In this document: positions 14,529-22,775 of the stretch, in pieces
How positions within the stretch are numbered: position 1 is the first letter of the stretch
How the letters are laid out: each line of letters opens with the position of its first letter
Source: JAEUJM01 sp044221555
Lineage (GTDB): Bacteria; Actinomycetota; Acidimicrobiia; Acidimicrobiales; DATDAH01
Direction: 5' to 3'
Assembly (NCBI GenBank): GCA_044221555.1
Contig: JBGAOY010000011.1
Location: forward strand, 62,001 to 126,000
DNA length: 64,000 nt
Program-made: the position numbers and the translations under genes
Notes under the pieces: model-generated
Database searches by the model: none
Seen by the model: the letters and a program-made list of their open reading frames with translations, nothing else
Told to the model about the DNA's origin: nothing

Positions 14529-17153
14529 ATGTACGGACGTCTTGGACGATGTGCGGTTCTCGTAGGCGCGGTCGGCGCGTTGCTGGCGACACTGCTGGCC
14601 ATGAGCCCGGCGTCCGCCGAGCCCGATCCCGTCGTATCGGCGGACACCACCGGCACCACGACAGCGCCAGCGGCGGACGAGGTGCCGACCACACACACCA
14701 CCATCGACACCACCACGGACACCACCAGCGACACGCCCTCCGGCATCGTGCCGTCGTCGGCGCCCGTCGCCGGCGAGTACATCGTGACCCTGGCCGACGA
14801 CGTCGCCACCTCCTCGGTGCGAGCGACGGCCAGCGACCTGGTCGCCGAGCACGACGGCGACCTGCTCTTCACCTACAAGCATGCGCTGACGGGCTTCGCG
14901 GTCTCGATGAGCGAGGCCGACGCGCAGGCGCTGAGCCAGGACCCGCGGGTCGCCGCCGTGGAGGAGAACGGAGAGGTGCACGCCACGACGACCCAGCCGG
15001 GCGCCACCCAGGGCCTCGACCGGATCGACCAGCGTGACCTGCCGCTGAACACCAGCTACACGTACCGGGCCACTGGCGCCGGCGTCGACGTCTACATCAT
15101 CGACACCGGCATCCGGTTCACCCACAACGAGTTCGGCGGGCGGGCGTCCCTGGGCGTGGACGAGGTCGTGCCGAGCACCGGCGGTGTCGACTGCCAGGGC
15201 CATGGCACCCACGTCGCAGGCACCGTGGGCGGCACCACCTTCGGCGTGGCCAAAGCGGTCACCTTGATCGCCGTCCGGGTGCTCGACTGCAATGGCAATG
15301 GCACCAACGCCGGCGTGATCGCCGGCGTCGACTGGGTGACGGCCCACAACTCCGGCCCATCGGTGGCCAACATGAGCCTCGGCGGCGGCGCTTCGGCGGC
15401 CGTCGACACCGCCGTGCAGAACTCCATCGCCGACGGCACCACCTACGCGGTCGCGGCCGGCAACGACGGCGGTGCCAACGCATGCAACGGCTCGCCGGGT
15501 CGCACCCCCGAGGCGCTCACCGTGGGCTCGACGACGGTGGCCGACGCCCGGTCGTCGTTCTCGAACATCGGCACGTGTGTCGACCTCTTCGCGCCCGGTT
15601 CGAGCATCACCTCGGCGTGGGGGATCGGCGACGACACGACCACCAACACGATCAGCGGGACGTCCATGGCCACGCCGCATGTCGCCGGCGCCGCAGCGTT
15701 GTTCCTCGAGGCCAGTCCCGCCTCGACGCCGGCCCAGGTGGCGGCCAGGATCATCGCCGACTCCACGCCCAACAAGGTCACCGACCCGGGCACGGGGTCT
15801 CCCAACCGCCTGCTCTACACCGGCGACATCAGCACCGGCGCGTCCGTCAAGATCATCCAGGAGTCTGACGCGGACTCGCCCCAGGACTTCCTCTTCACCG
15901 GTTGCCAAGGCAACTGCGGTGTGCCGTTCGGCCTCGACGACGACGCCGATCCGACCCTGCCGAAGTCGGTGCAGGGCATCAACCTGACGCCGGGCACCTT
16001 CACCATCACCCAGGCCGCAGTGGCCGGCTGGACGTTGACGAGCATCGTGTGCACCACGGGTGAGTCGGTCAACCTCGCCACCCGCACGGTCACGATCACG
16101 CTGTCGGCGAACGAGCAGACCGAGTGCACGTTCACCGACAAGTCGCCCTCGATCACCGTGATCGAGGACGCCACCCCGAACTCCGCGCAGGTCTTCCTGT
16201 TCACCGGGTGCAGCGGCGGCTGTGGCACCCCGTTCCCGCTCGACGACGACGCCGGCAGTGCCACGCCGAGCTCGGGCACCGGTTCGGGCCTGGCCCCCGG
16301 CACCTACACCGTCACCCAGGCGGCGGTGCCCAACTGGTCGCTCACCTCGTTGGTGTGCAGCGGCGGCACCACCGTGGTCAACCTCGCCGCACGATCGGTG
16401 GCCATCACCGTTGGTGCCACCGATCATGCCACCTGCACCTGGGCGAACAGCTCGGCGAGCATCACCCTGATCCAGGACACCGTCCCCGACGACGCGCAGG
16501 ACTTCATCTTCACCGGGTGCAGCGGCTCGGGTTGCGGCGCACCGTTCCCCTTCGACGACGACGCCGCCAGCGCCACGCCCCGATCGGGCGGCAGCGACGG
16601 TCTGCCGCTTGGCACCTACACCATCACCCAGGCCGCGGTCGCCGGCTGGGAGCTGTTCCAGATCTCGTGCAACACGGGTGAGAACGTCAGCCTGGCCTCA
16701 CGGCAGGTGACGATCGTCCTCACGGCCAACGAACAGGTGACCTGCACCTTCTCGAACCGGGTGCCGCCGCCGATCAACGACAACTTCGCCAACGCGCAGG
16801 TGATCACCGGAACCTCGGGGGCGGTCGCCGGCACCACGGTGAACGCGACCAAGGAGACGGGCGAGCTGCCCCACGGCTCCCCCGAGAACGCCGGCGGCCA
16901 CTCGATCTGGTACCGGTGGACCGCACCTTCGACGGGGGCGCGCACGTTCTCCACCTGCGGCTCGGGCTTCGACACCCTCCTCAGCGCCTATACGGGAATG
17001 TCGGTCATCGCCCTCACCTCAGTGGCGGGCAACGACGACTCCTGCGGCCTCCAGAGCTCCATCACGTTCACCGCGACCGCCGGCGTCACGTATCGGATTG
17101 CCGTCGACGGGTTCGACGGGGCCAGCGGGACGGTCGTCCTCAACTGGTCGTGA
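14529..17153 (+). CDS. secreted subtilisin-like protease with three C-terminal repeat domains
   Basis: An 874-residue exported protein. A signal peptide spans residues 1-30, then a Thr-rich linker (35-75) and an I9-type propeptide (about 80-152). The S8 domain is of proteinase K type: Asp192 (YIIDTG), His225 (CQGHGTHVAG), Asn312 and Ser379 (SGTSMATPH). Residues 439-745 are three tandem modules of about 100 residues, each with FxFTGCxGxCGxPFxxDDDA, a GTYTITQAAV segment and a final CTF/CTW. The last ~125 residues start INDNFANAQVITG, like a PPC/pre-peptidase domain. It probably matures and acts outside the cell. GGGAGG lies upstream of the ATG and a TAGCCT -10 at 14474. Confidence 0.92.
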   Translation: MYGRLGRCAVLVGAVGALLATLLAMSPASAEPDPVVSADTTGTTTAPAADEVPTTHTTIDTTTDTTSDTPSGIVPSSAPVAGEYIVTLADDVATSSVRATASDLVAEHDGDLLFTYKHALTGFAVSMSEADAQALSQDPRVAAVEENGEVHATTTQPGATQGLDRIDQRDLPLNTSYTYRATGAGVDVYIIDTGIRFTHNEFGGRASLGVDEVVPSTGGVDCQGHGTHVAGTVGGTTFGVAKAVTLIAVRVLDCNGNGTNAGVIAGVDWVTAHNSGPSVANMSLGGGASAAVDTAVQNSIADGTTYAVAAGNDGGANACNGSPGRTPEALTVGSTTVADARSSFSNIGTCVDLFAPGSSITSAWGIGDDTTTNTISGTSMATPHVAGAAALFLEASPASTPAQVAARIIADSTPNKVTDPGTGSPNRLLYTGDISTGASVKIIQESDADSPQDFLFTGCQGNCGVPFGLDDDADPTLPKSVQGINLTPGTFTITQAAVAGWTLTSIVCTTGESVNLATRTVTITLSANEQTECTFTDKSPSITVIEDATPNSAQVFLFTGCSGGCGTPFPLDDDAGSATPSSGTGSGLAPGTYTVTQAAVPNWSLTSLVCSGGTTVVNLAARSVAITVGATDHATCTWANSSASITLIQDTVPDDAQDFIFTGCSGSGCGAPFPFDDDAASATPRSGGSDGLPLGTYTITQAAVAGWELFQISCNTGENVSLASRQVTIVLTANEQVTCTFSNRVPPPINDNFANAQVITGTSGAVAGTTVNATKETGELPHGSPENAGGHSIWYRWTAPSTGARTFSTCGSGFDTLLSAYTGMSVIALTSVAGNDDSCGLQSSITFTATAGVTYRIAVDGFDGASGTVVLNWS

Positions 17154-17177
17154 GCCAGGTCGAGCGCCCCCGGCGGC

Positions 17178-17369
17178 TCAGGTGGCTTCGCAGCTGAAGG
17201 TGGCCATCTCGCCGTCGAGGGCGTCGGCGAGATCCTGGGCCATCGCCTCGGTGGCCGGGCGGGCGATACAGCCGTCGCCGGTTACGTCGAAGGTGGAGCC
17301 CCCGCCGCCGAAGGCCACGTGAAGCTGTAGACGAAGAAGGCGCCGCCTTCCACGAACTCGAGGCCTGCC
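17178..17369 (-). pseudogene. decayed 3' fragment of the 22.0 kb lipoprotein gene
   Basis: The minus strand ends VAFGGGGSTFDVTGDGCIAR...CEAT, which aligns with the C-terminus of the lipoprotein at 22015-22680 (VAFGGGGATYYVAGDKWIAR...CEA). Just upstream, EFVEGGAFFVYSF matches AFVEDGAFFDCSF of the same paralogue but in a different frame, so there is a frameshift near 17325. Everything upstream, including the signal peptide and lipobox, is missing. At about 17370 the homology changes abruptly into a copy of the RCC1-like gene's leader. Confidence 0.75.
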
Positions 17370-17497
17370 CCTGGTCGCTCCGCTCGCTCGTGGGCAGGTG
17401 CGCGCACCGGCGGGGAACCGGCACCGAGGCGTAGGTCCCGGTGGTGAGCCGGTGTGGCAACGGGCTGCCGTCCCGCCGCGTCGGGGTGGGGCGATCG
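17370..17497 (-). repeat. diverged copy of the RCC1-gene leader (direct repeat of 18766-18892)
   Basis: By eye, about 70-75% of bases match the region 18766-18892, which holds the ribosome binding site and upstream sequence of the RCC1-like gene. Shared stretches include the AGGTCCC block and the terminal CGATCG. The position of that gene's ATG reads AGG here. The two copies flank the RCC1-like gene 1.4 kb apart in the same orientation. Confidence 0.55.
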
Positions 17498-17538
17498 CCA
17501 CGCTGCTGGTCTGGTCGGCGTGCTGCCGCCGAGGCCCG

Positions 17539-18768
17539 TCAGGGCTCGACCACGGCCACGGGCGTGGGCTGGCCGCGGTGCTGGCGGCCGTCGCCGAGCT
17601 GGCCGTAGCTGTCGCGGCCCCAGCAGTACAGGCGCCCGTCGGCACGGCGACCGCAGCTGTGGTTGATGCCGGCGACGGTGGTGGCCCAGTCGGTGCGGTT
17701 GCCGGCGACCTGGACGGGCGTGGGCTGGTCGGCATAGCTGACATCGTCGCCCAGCTTCCCTGAGAAGTCCGACCCCCAGCAGTAGAGGCGCCCGTTGGTG
17801 CGGCGGCCGCAGGTGTGGTCACCGCCGGCGCTGACGCTGGTCCAGTCGGTGCGGTTGCCGGCCACCTCGACGGGGGCGGGCTGCTCCTCGAGGGCAGCGC
17901 TGTCGCCGAGCTCGCCGTACAGGTCGGCGCCCCAGCAGTAGAGGCGGTGGTCGGTTGTGCGGGCGCAGGTGTGGGAGGCGCCGGCGGAGACGGTGGCCCA
18001 GTCGGCGCGGTTGCCGGCGACTTCGACGGGGGCGGGCTGGTTGGTGTCGGTACCGCCGTCACCGAGCTGCCCGACGATGTCCCGGCCCCAGCAGTAGAGG
18101 TGGCGGTCGGTGGTGCGGGCGCACGTATGGGTGCCACCGGCGGTGACGGTGGCCCAGTCGGCGCGGTTGCCGGCGACTTCGACGGGGGCGGGCTGGTCGG
18201 TGTCGGTACCGCCGTCACCGAGCTGCCCGAAGTAGTCCGAGCCCCAGCAGTGGAGGTGGCGGTCGGTGGTGCGGGCGCAGGTGTTGGAGCCGCTGGCGGT
18301 GACGGTGGCCCAGTCGGCGCGGTTGCCGACGACCTGGACGGGCGTGGGCTGGTCGGTGTTGGTGCCGCCGTTGCCGAGCTGCCCGGAGTGGTCGCCGCCC
18401 CAGCAGTAGAGGTGGCGGTCGGTGGTGCGGGCGCAGGTGTGGGTGTCACCGGTGCTGACGGTGGCCCAGTCGGTGCGGTGCCCGGCCACCTCGACGGGGG
18501 TGCTGCGGTAGGTGTCGGTGCCCCGGTTGCCGAGCTGCCCGTAGTGGTCCCAACCCCAGCAGTAGAGGCGGCCGTCGGATCGTAGGGCGCACGTGTGGCT
18601 CCGACCCGCGTCGACCTGGCGCCACCGCACCGCGGTCTCAGCGGGTCCGGGCCGCGAGTCCACCGTACGAGCGCTTGCCGGCCCGGCGATGCCGAGGATG
18701 CCGACAGCGAGCACGAGGGCAGCCACCAGACAGGGGATGAAGCGTCTCGCGGGCCGATGGTGCGCCAT
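17539..18768 (-). CDS. secreted RCC1-repeat (beta-propeller) protein
   Basis: A 409-residue protein. The signal peptide (residues 1-34, ending GPASA) is followed by seven repeats of about 51 residues. Each has the form VxAGxxHTCAxxxDxxLYCWG followed by GQLGDGGTDT and a PxPVxVAGNRxDW strand. Seven RCC1 repeats would close a seven-bladed propeller, and two Cys per repeat could form disulfides outside the cell. Function is unknown; surface binding is likely. GGAG lies 6 bases before the ATG. Neighbouring repeats are nearly identical in DNA, so copy number could change by recombination. Confidence 0.88.
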   Translation of the reverse strand: MAHHRPARRFIPCLVAALVLAVGILGIAGPASARTVDSRPGPAETAVRWRQVDAGRSHTCALRSDGRLYCWGWDHYGQLGNRGTDTYRSTPVEVAGHRTDWATVSTGDTHTCARTTDRHLYCWGGDHSGQLGNGGTNTDQPTPVQVVGNRADWATVTASGSNTCARTTDRHLHCWGSDYFGQLGDGGTDTDQPAPVEVAGNRADWATVTAGGTHTCARTTDRHLYCWGRDIVGQLGDGGTDTNQPAPVEVAGNRADWATVSAGASHTCARTTDHRLYCWGADLYGELGDSAALEEQPAPVEVAGNRTDWTSVSAGGDHTCGRRTNGRLYCWGSDFSGKLGDDVSYADQPTPVQVAGNRTDWATTVAGINHSCGRRADGRLYCWGRDSYGQLGDGRQHRGQPTPVAVVEP

Positions 18769-19150
18769 GGTCACTCCTCGCTCGGGGTTCGATGCTCGCG
18801 CCGGTGGGGGAGCCGGCACAGAGGCAAAGGTCCCGATGGCGACCCGGCGCGGTCTCGTCGTGCCGATCCGGCGAGTCGGAGTGAGACGATCGGCTCAGGG
18901 CCCCGGTTTCCGAGCGCCACCAGCGCACGCGTCAGGCGACCCGTGCGTGTGCTCGAGGGCCGGACGACGCCGCCCGCGGCGTTCCGCATCATCGCCGAAC
19001 GCAGACGAGTGGGGGTCCTCAGCGGGCCGTGCAGAGCGATGGCGCCGACTCGCGGCAACAGGGCAGGCGGTTCCTCGGCGTCGGGGCGCCGGCTACAACC
19101 AGCGCCAGGACATGGTGAAGGGCCCGGTGTTGCCGCGCGGGGCCGGCGGC
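18769..19150. other. 382-base gene-free stretch
   Basis: Upstream of the RCC1-like gene I find its Shine-Dalgarno and the repeat copy 18766-18892, but no convincing TANNNT -10 at a useful distance. The rest (18893-19150) shows no codon bias in any frame, no RNA-like structure I can name and no repeat. It reaches the 3' end of the next lipoprotein gene. Confidence 0.6.
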
Positions 19151-19771
19151 TCAGGCCGCGGTGGTCGTGGTGGCGCCACCGCCGCCGCCACCGCCGCCGC
19201 CACCACCACCGGTGCTGTTCGAGGGGCCGCAGGCGCTGGTGCCCAGCGCGTCGGCGGCGTCGGCCTGGGCCTGACGGGCGGCCTCCGCGTCGCTCTGCAC
19301 CTCGGCGACGGCGTCCTCGAAGGCCGCGACGGTGTCCGTGGGGGCGTCGGCGAGCTGGTCGGCGACCGACGTCTGATCATCGAGGGCCTGGGTGAGCTGA
19401 TCGAACGCATCGGAGAGGTCGCCGGGAACGTCGAGGGCCTGGAGCGAGGACTTGTAGTCGGCCAGTGCGGTGCTGATGCCCTGCGCTGCGGTGCCGAGAT
19501 CGCTGACCGCCGCCTGGTACTCCTCGCGGTTGGCGGCGGACTGGAGGTCGTCGAGCGCGGTGGAGAAGTCGGCAGTGGCCGTGTCGAGCGACGCCTGGCC
19601 GGCACTGCACACCTCGCTCAGCTGGGTGGCGAACTCGCCGGTCGCGCCACCGCCACCACCGCCGGCACCGGCAGTGGTGGTCGAAGAGTCGGCGTCGTCG
19701 CTGCTGCTGCTGCACCCGAAGAGGACGGCGACGCAGGCAATGATGACGGCGAAACGCAGCAGTCGGGACAC
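19151..19771 (-). CDS. lipoprotein, Asp/Ala-rich helical, paralogue of 21256-21873
   Basis: A 206-residue protein. The signal peptide ends in the lipobox LFGC (Cys about residue 20), followed by SSSSDDADSSTTT and a Gly run. The mature part is helical, Ala/Asp/Gln-rich and has two Cys (EVCSAG and SACGPS). The tail is GGGGGG and TTTT. It should be anchored outside the membrane; function unknown. The GTG start was chosen for the GGAGG 6 bases upstream and because it gives a normal signal peptide. It shares start (VSRLLR), lipobox and layout with the 21.3 kb gene, so they are paralogues. Confidence 0.85.
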   Translation of the reverse strand: MSRLLRFAVIIACVAVLFGCSSSSDDADSSTTTAGAGGGGGGATGEFATQLSEVCSAGQASLDTATADFSTALDDLQSAANREEYQAAVSDLGTAAQGISTALADYKSSLQALDVPGDLSDAFDQLTQALDDQTSVADQLADAPTDTVAAFEDAVAEVQSDAEAARQAQADAADALGTSACGPSNSTGGGGGGGGGGGGATTTTAA

Positions 19772-19995
19772 GGGGTACCTCCGGGACGGGATCAGGCCGG
19801 GCGACGAGCGTACCGCGCGGTGACGGAGGGTCGTCACCGCCGGTCGCCCTCACCCTCGTGCCGGGCGGCGCCGGGCCGTTCCGGCTCCCTCAGCCCACGT
19901 GGGGCGCACCCACGCGACACCCCACCGGGCCCGCTCCCGGGGTGCGCGGCGCAGCGGGACCACGCTGGCTACGCTCCCCGGCGGGAGGTGGGCCG

Positions 19996-20967
19996 ATGCG
20001 GGGCGCGTCAATGAGGTCGATGGTCGCGATGGGGTCGGTGCTGCTGGTCGTCGTGGCGCTGAGCGCCGGGTGCGGTAGCGGCGTCCAGGACTCCGGTCTG
20101 GGTGAGTGGCTCGGGCCGGCAGACGCTGCCTGTGACGACGAGCTGTCCGACGTGGGCGGCCTGGCCGAGACCCCGGCCGACGCCGCGGCCAACGCCGACG
20201 CGCTCGCCGACGCCTTCGCGTCCGCGTCGCAGAAGGTGGCCGACCTCGAGCCGCCCACCGGCGACGACGGCGAGGCGGTGTCCGAATTCCTGGGGACCAT
20301 CAACGGCGTGGCCGAGGACCAGGCGGCCGCGGTCGAGGCATCCGACGACGGCACCGACGACCTGGCGTACGCAGCCGCCTTCGCCGAGCTCGACGCCGAC
20401 ACCGCGGCCGACCAGGCCGAGGCGATCGGACTCGAGGACTGCACCGCCCGCTACCGCGAGGCCGCCGACTCGATCAGCAGCACCGCGGACGGCCTCGAGG
20501 CACTCGGAGCGGTCTCCGAGATCCGTGTCGGTGACTGCACGTCGGACAACGAGGACGAGATCGAGGCCGCCGACTGCACCGACGACGCCGCGGCGGCGGA
20601 GGTGCTCACCACCGAGCTCACCGACGAGTTCGACTGCGGCTCCGACTCGGACACGTCGCGGTCGTTCAGCCAGAGCCAGGGCGACGTGTCCGTGGCGGCC
20701 GGCTTCTGCCTGGCCAGCCTCGGCCCATCCCCCGAGGAGGTCGACAACGTCTGGGACATCGGGTCGTGCGTGGCGTCGGACGACCCGAACGAGGACCCCT
20801 TCACCGGCGTGGAGGTGGCGTGTGACGACCCCACCGCCACCCTCGAGGTGACCGACGACGTGGGGGTCGACGACACCTGCCCTGGCGTCGACGACGTGGG
20901 CATCCTCCACAGCGACGAGGAGGTCGACCTCTTCGGCGAGGGCAGCTGGTGCCTCAGCCCGCTCTGA
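19996..20967 (+). CDS. large acidic lipoprotein
   Basis: A 323-residue protein. The signal peptide ends in LSAGC (lipobox), followed by a strongly acidic mature part with many Cys. The first half is helical and Ala/Asp-rich, like the neighbouring lipoproteins. The second half holds two segments beginning VGDCTS and IGSCVAS, which recall the septum-formation-type domain seen in actinobacterial lipoproteins; this is a weak likeness. GGGAGG precedes the ATG and TACGCT at 19970-19975 is a likely -10 with a short leader. It is divergent from the 19.2 kb lipoprotein. Confidence 0.82.
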   Translation: MRGASMRSMVAMGSVLLVVVALSAGCGSGVQDSGLGEWLGPADAACDDELSDVGGLAETPADAAANADALADAFASASQKVADLEPPTGDDGEAVSEFLGTINGVAEDQAAAVEASDDGTDDLAYAAAFAELDADTAADQAEAIGLEDCTARYREAADSISSTADGLEALGAVSEIRVGDCTSDNEDEIEAADCTDDAAAAEVLTTELTDEFDCGSDSDTSRSFSQSQGDVSVAAGFCLASLGPSPEEVDNVWDIGSCVASDDPNEDPFTGVEVACDDPTATLEVTDDVGVDDTCPGVDDVGILHSDEEVDLFGEGSWCLSPL

Positions 20968-21179
20968 CGGGCTCGATCCGAGCGGCTGACCCGACGACGC
21001 TCTGAGCGGCCGAGCCGACGATACGGCGGTGGCGGGACCGTCCTGCCGGCCGGGTGCTCAGCGGCTCCGGTTGCCCGCCGACGTGAGGTGACCACGCCGT
21101 GGTTGGTGGCGTGACCGCCACACGCCGACCGGACTGGTGGCGTGCGCCGGTCAGGATCCGATCGTGGTGGAGGACGCGG

Positions 21180-21222
21180 ACCGGGCCGGCCGGTCGGCCG
21201 CTGGCCGACCGGCCGGCCCGGT
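21180..21222. terminator. 20-base perfect hairpin between convergent lipoprotein genes
   Basis: ACCGGGCCGGCCGGTCGGCC (21180-21199) pairs perfectly with its complement at 21203-21222 around a 3-base GCT loop. This is the most stable hairpin I found in the window. It lies between the ends of the lipoprotein genes at 20967 and 21256. Confidence 0.7.
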
Positions 21223-21227
21223 GTCGC

Positions 21228-21266
21228 GATCAGACGCTGTGATCAGACGCTGGGATCAGAAGCTGG
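21228..21266. repeat. 13-base unit x 3 across a stop codon
   Basis: GATCAGACGCTGT, GATCAGACGCTGG and GATCAGAAGCTGG lie in tandem. The third copy contains the TGA stop (minus strand, 21256-21258) of the next lipoprotein gene, so the repeat forms its last residues. Confidence 0.7.
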
Positions 21267-21873
21267 TGGTGTCGGTCGTGTCGGACGAGCTGTCGTCCTG
21301 GGAAGCGCAGTCGGGGGCATCGAGGGCCTCGGCGGCATCGTCGGCGACCTGGTCCAACTCGTCGTTGGCATCCTGCAGCGCGTTGAACGCATCGGTGAAC
21401 GCCGCGCCGTCGTCGGCGGCGATGGCGTCGCGGAGATCCTGGGTGAGCGTCTGGCGCTCCTCGACCCCGGCGGTGAAGTCGTCGAGCGCCGCCTGTGCGT
21501 CGTCGGGCACGTCGAGCTGGTCGACCCCGGCCAGGAAGTCGTCGAAGGCGCTGATGACCGTCTCGGTGGCGGTCTCGGCGTCATCGAGGGCCGTCGCGTA
21601 GGCCGCGGTGTCACCGCTGCTGTCGGCGGCGGCCAGTGCGTCGAGGGCCGACTGGAGGTCCTCACCGGCGGCGTCGGTGGTCGACTGACCGGTGGCGCAC
21701 AGGTCGTTCAGGGCGGCGGCGAATTCGGCGCCCGCGTCGGTGGTCGTGGTGGTGTCCGCCTCGGTGGTGGTCGTGTTGTCCGAAGCGTTGTCGTCCCCGC
21801 TGCTGCTGCACCCCAGCAGGGCGAGCGAGGCGGCGGCGATGACGATGGCAGAGGTGCGGAGCAGGCGCGACAC
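21256..21873 (-). CDS. lipoprotein, Asp/Ala-rich helical, paralogue of 19151-19771
   Basis: A 205-residue protein. The GTG start gives VSRLLRTSAIVIAAASLALL and the lipobox LLGC, then a Thr/Asp linker (TTTTEADTTTTTD). The mature helical domain has two Cys (DLCATG and PDCASQ). The tail is DDSSSDTTDTTSF. The layout is that of the 19.2 kb gene, including the VSRLLR start. It is surface anchored, with unknown function. GGAGG lies 10 bases upstream and TACCGT about 45 bases upstream (complement near 21915) as a possible -10. Confidence 0.85.
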   Translation of the reverse strand: MSRLLRTSAIVIAAASLALLGCSSSGDDNASDNTTTTEADTTTTTDAGAEFAAALNDLCATGQSTTDAAGEDLQSALDALAAADSSGDTAAYATALDDAETATETVISAFDDFLAGVDQLDVPDDAQAALDDFTAGVEERQTLTQDLRDAIAADDGAAFTDAFNALQDANDELDQVADDAAEALDAPDCASQDDSSSDTTDTTSF

Positions 21874-21935
21874 GTTCAGGGTTCCTCCCGGGAGTGATGA
21901 TGACGCAGGGACGGTAGCGCCCGCGGCTGCGCCGC

Positions 21936-22002
21936 GCCGCCGGCACCCGCACGCCGCCGGCACCCGCACGCCGCCGGCACCCGCACGCCGCCGGCACCCG
22001 CT
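21936..22002. repeat. 17-base unit x 4
   Basis: Four copies of GCCGCCGGCACCCGCAC (the last one incomplete) lie between the end of the 22.0 kb lipoprotein gene and the promoter region of the 21.3 kb lipoprotein gene. Seventeen is not a multiple of three and no gene runs through it. Confidence 0.85.
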
Positions 22003-22014
22003 CCGTTGGTGGGG

Positions 22015-22680
22015 TCAGGCCTCGCACACGTAGCTGGCGACCTCGCCGTCGAGGGCCGCGGCCATGTCGCGGGCCACGGCCTCTGTGCCGGGGCGGGCGA
22101 TCCACTTGTCGCCGGCCACGTAGTAGGTGGCGCCGCCACCCCCGAAGGCGACGATGAAGCTGCAGTCGAAGAACGCGCCGTCCTCCACGAAGGCGCGCTG
22201 GGCGTCCGTGTCGGCGAACAGGTAGAGGTTCACGATCTCGCCGCCGAACTCGCAGGTGCCCTCGGCCGACGTGCCCGGCTGTTGCAGGCCCGCGCCCACG
22301 TCGGCGTAGTTGGTGCACCCTTCGAGGGCGTCGCTGAGGTCGCTCGGCGTGGAGGCGTCGACGGGTGAGGTGGGCTCGACGGTCCCGGTCCCGGTCCCGG
22401 TCCCGGTCCCGGTCCCGGTCCCGGTACCGCTGCCGTTCCCGCCTGAGCCGCTGCCGTTCCCGCCGCTGCCGTTCCCGCCGCTGCCGTTCCCACCACCGGC
22501 GGTGGTCGTGGTGGTGTCGGCGTCGTTGCCGAACGGCCCGGACGGTGCCGACGTGGTGGAGTGACCGGTCGTGGACGTGGCCGCGGCGTCGTCGCCCGTG
22601 TCGGGGCGGTCGTTGTCGCTGCTGCAGCCCGCGGCGACGAGGAGAAGGGCGCACACCACGCCTGCGATGACCCGTTTCAC
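22015..22680 (-). CDS. lipoprotein with Gly/Asn/Thr repeat linker
   Basis: A 221-residue protein. The signal peptide ends in VAAGC; the linker then holds NGSGG repeats and a (GT)9 run encoded by a 6-base repeat (about 22381-22430). The C-terminal ~110 residues form a small domain with Cys pairs (EGCTNY, GTCEFGG, FDCSF, YVCEA) and the motif AFGGGGATYYVAGDKWIAR. It is surface anchored, with unknown function. A decayed copy of its 3' end lies at 17178-17369. GTG start with GGAGG upstream; TAGCCT (complement near 22725) is a likely -10. Confidence 0.85.
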   Translation of the reverse strand: MKRVIAGVVCALLLVAAGCSSDNDRPDTGDDAAATSTTGHSTTSAPSGPFGNDADTTTTTAGGGNGSGGNGSGGNGSGSGGNGSGTGTGTGTGTGTGTGTVEPTSPVDASTPSDLSDALEGCTNYADVGAGLQQPGTSAEGTCEFGGEIVNLYLFADTDAQRAFVEDGAFFDCSFIVAFGGGGATYYVAGDKWIARPGTEAVARDMAAALDGEVASYVCEA

Positions 22681-22775
22681 CCGTGCATCCTCCGATCGCG
22701 CCGCTCGGTCGGCTCCGCGACGAGGCTAACCGCCGCCGTCTTCCGAGCGTGGGCGGACGCGGCTAGAAAGGACCC

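Noticed and set aside
17539..18768. Reading the RCC1 repeats as a non-coding minisatellite.
   Set aside because: They are 51-codon repeats with consistent Cys-Trp-Gly motifs behind a signal peptide, which is clear protein-level structure.
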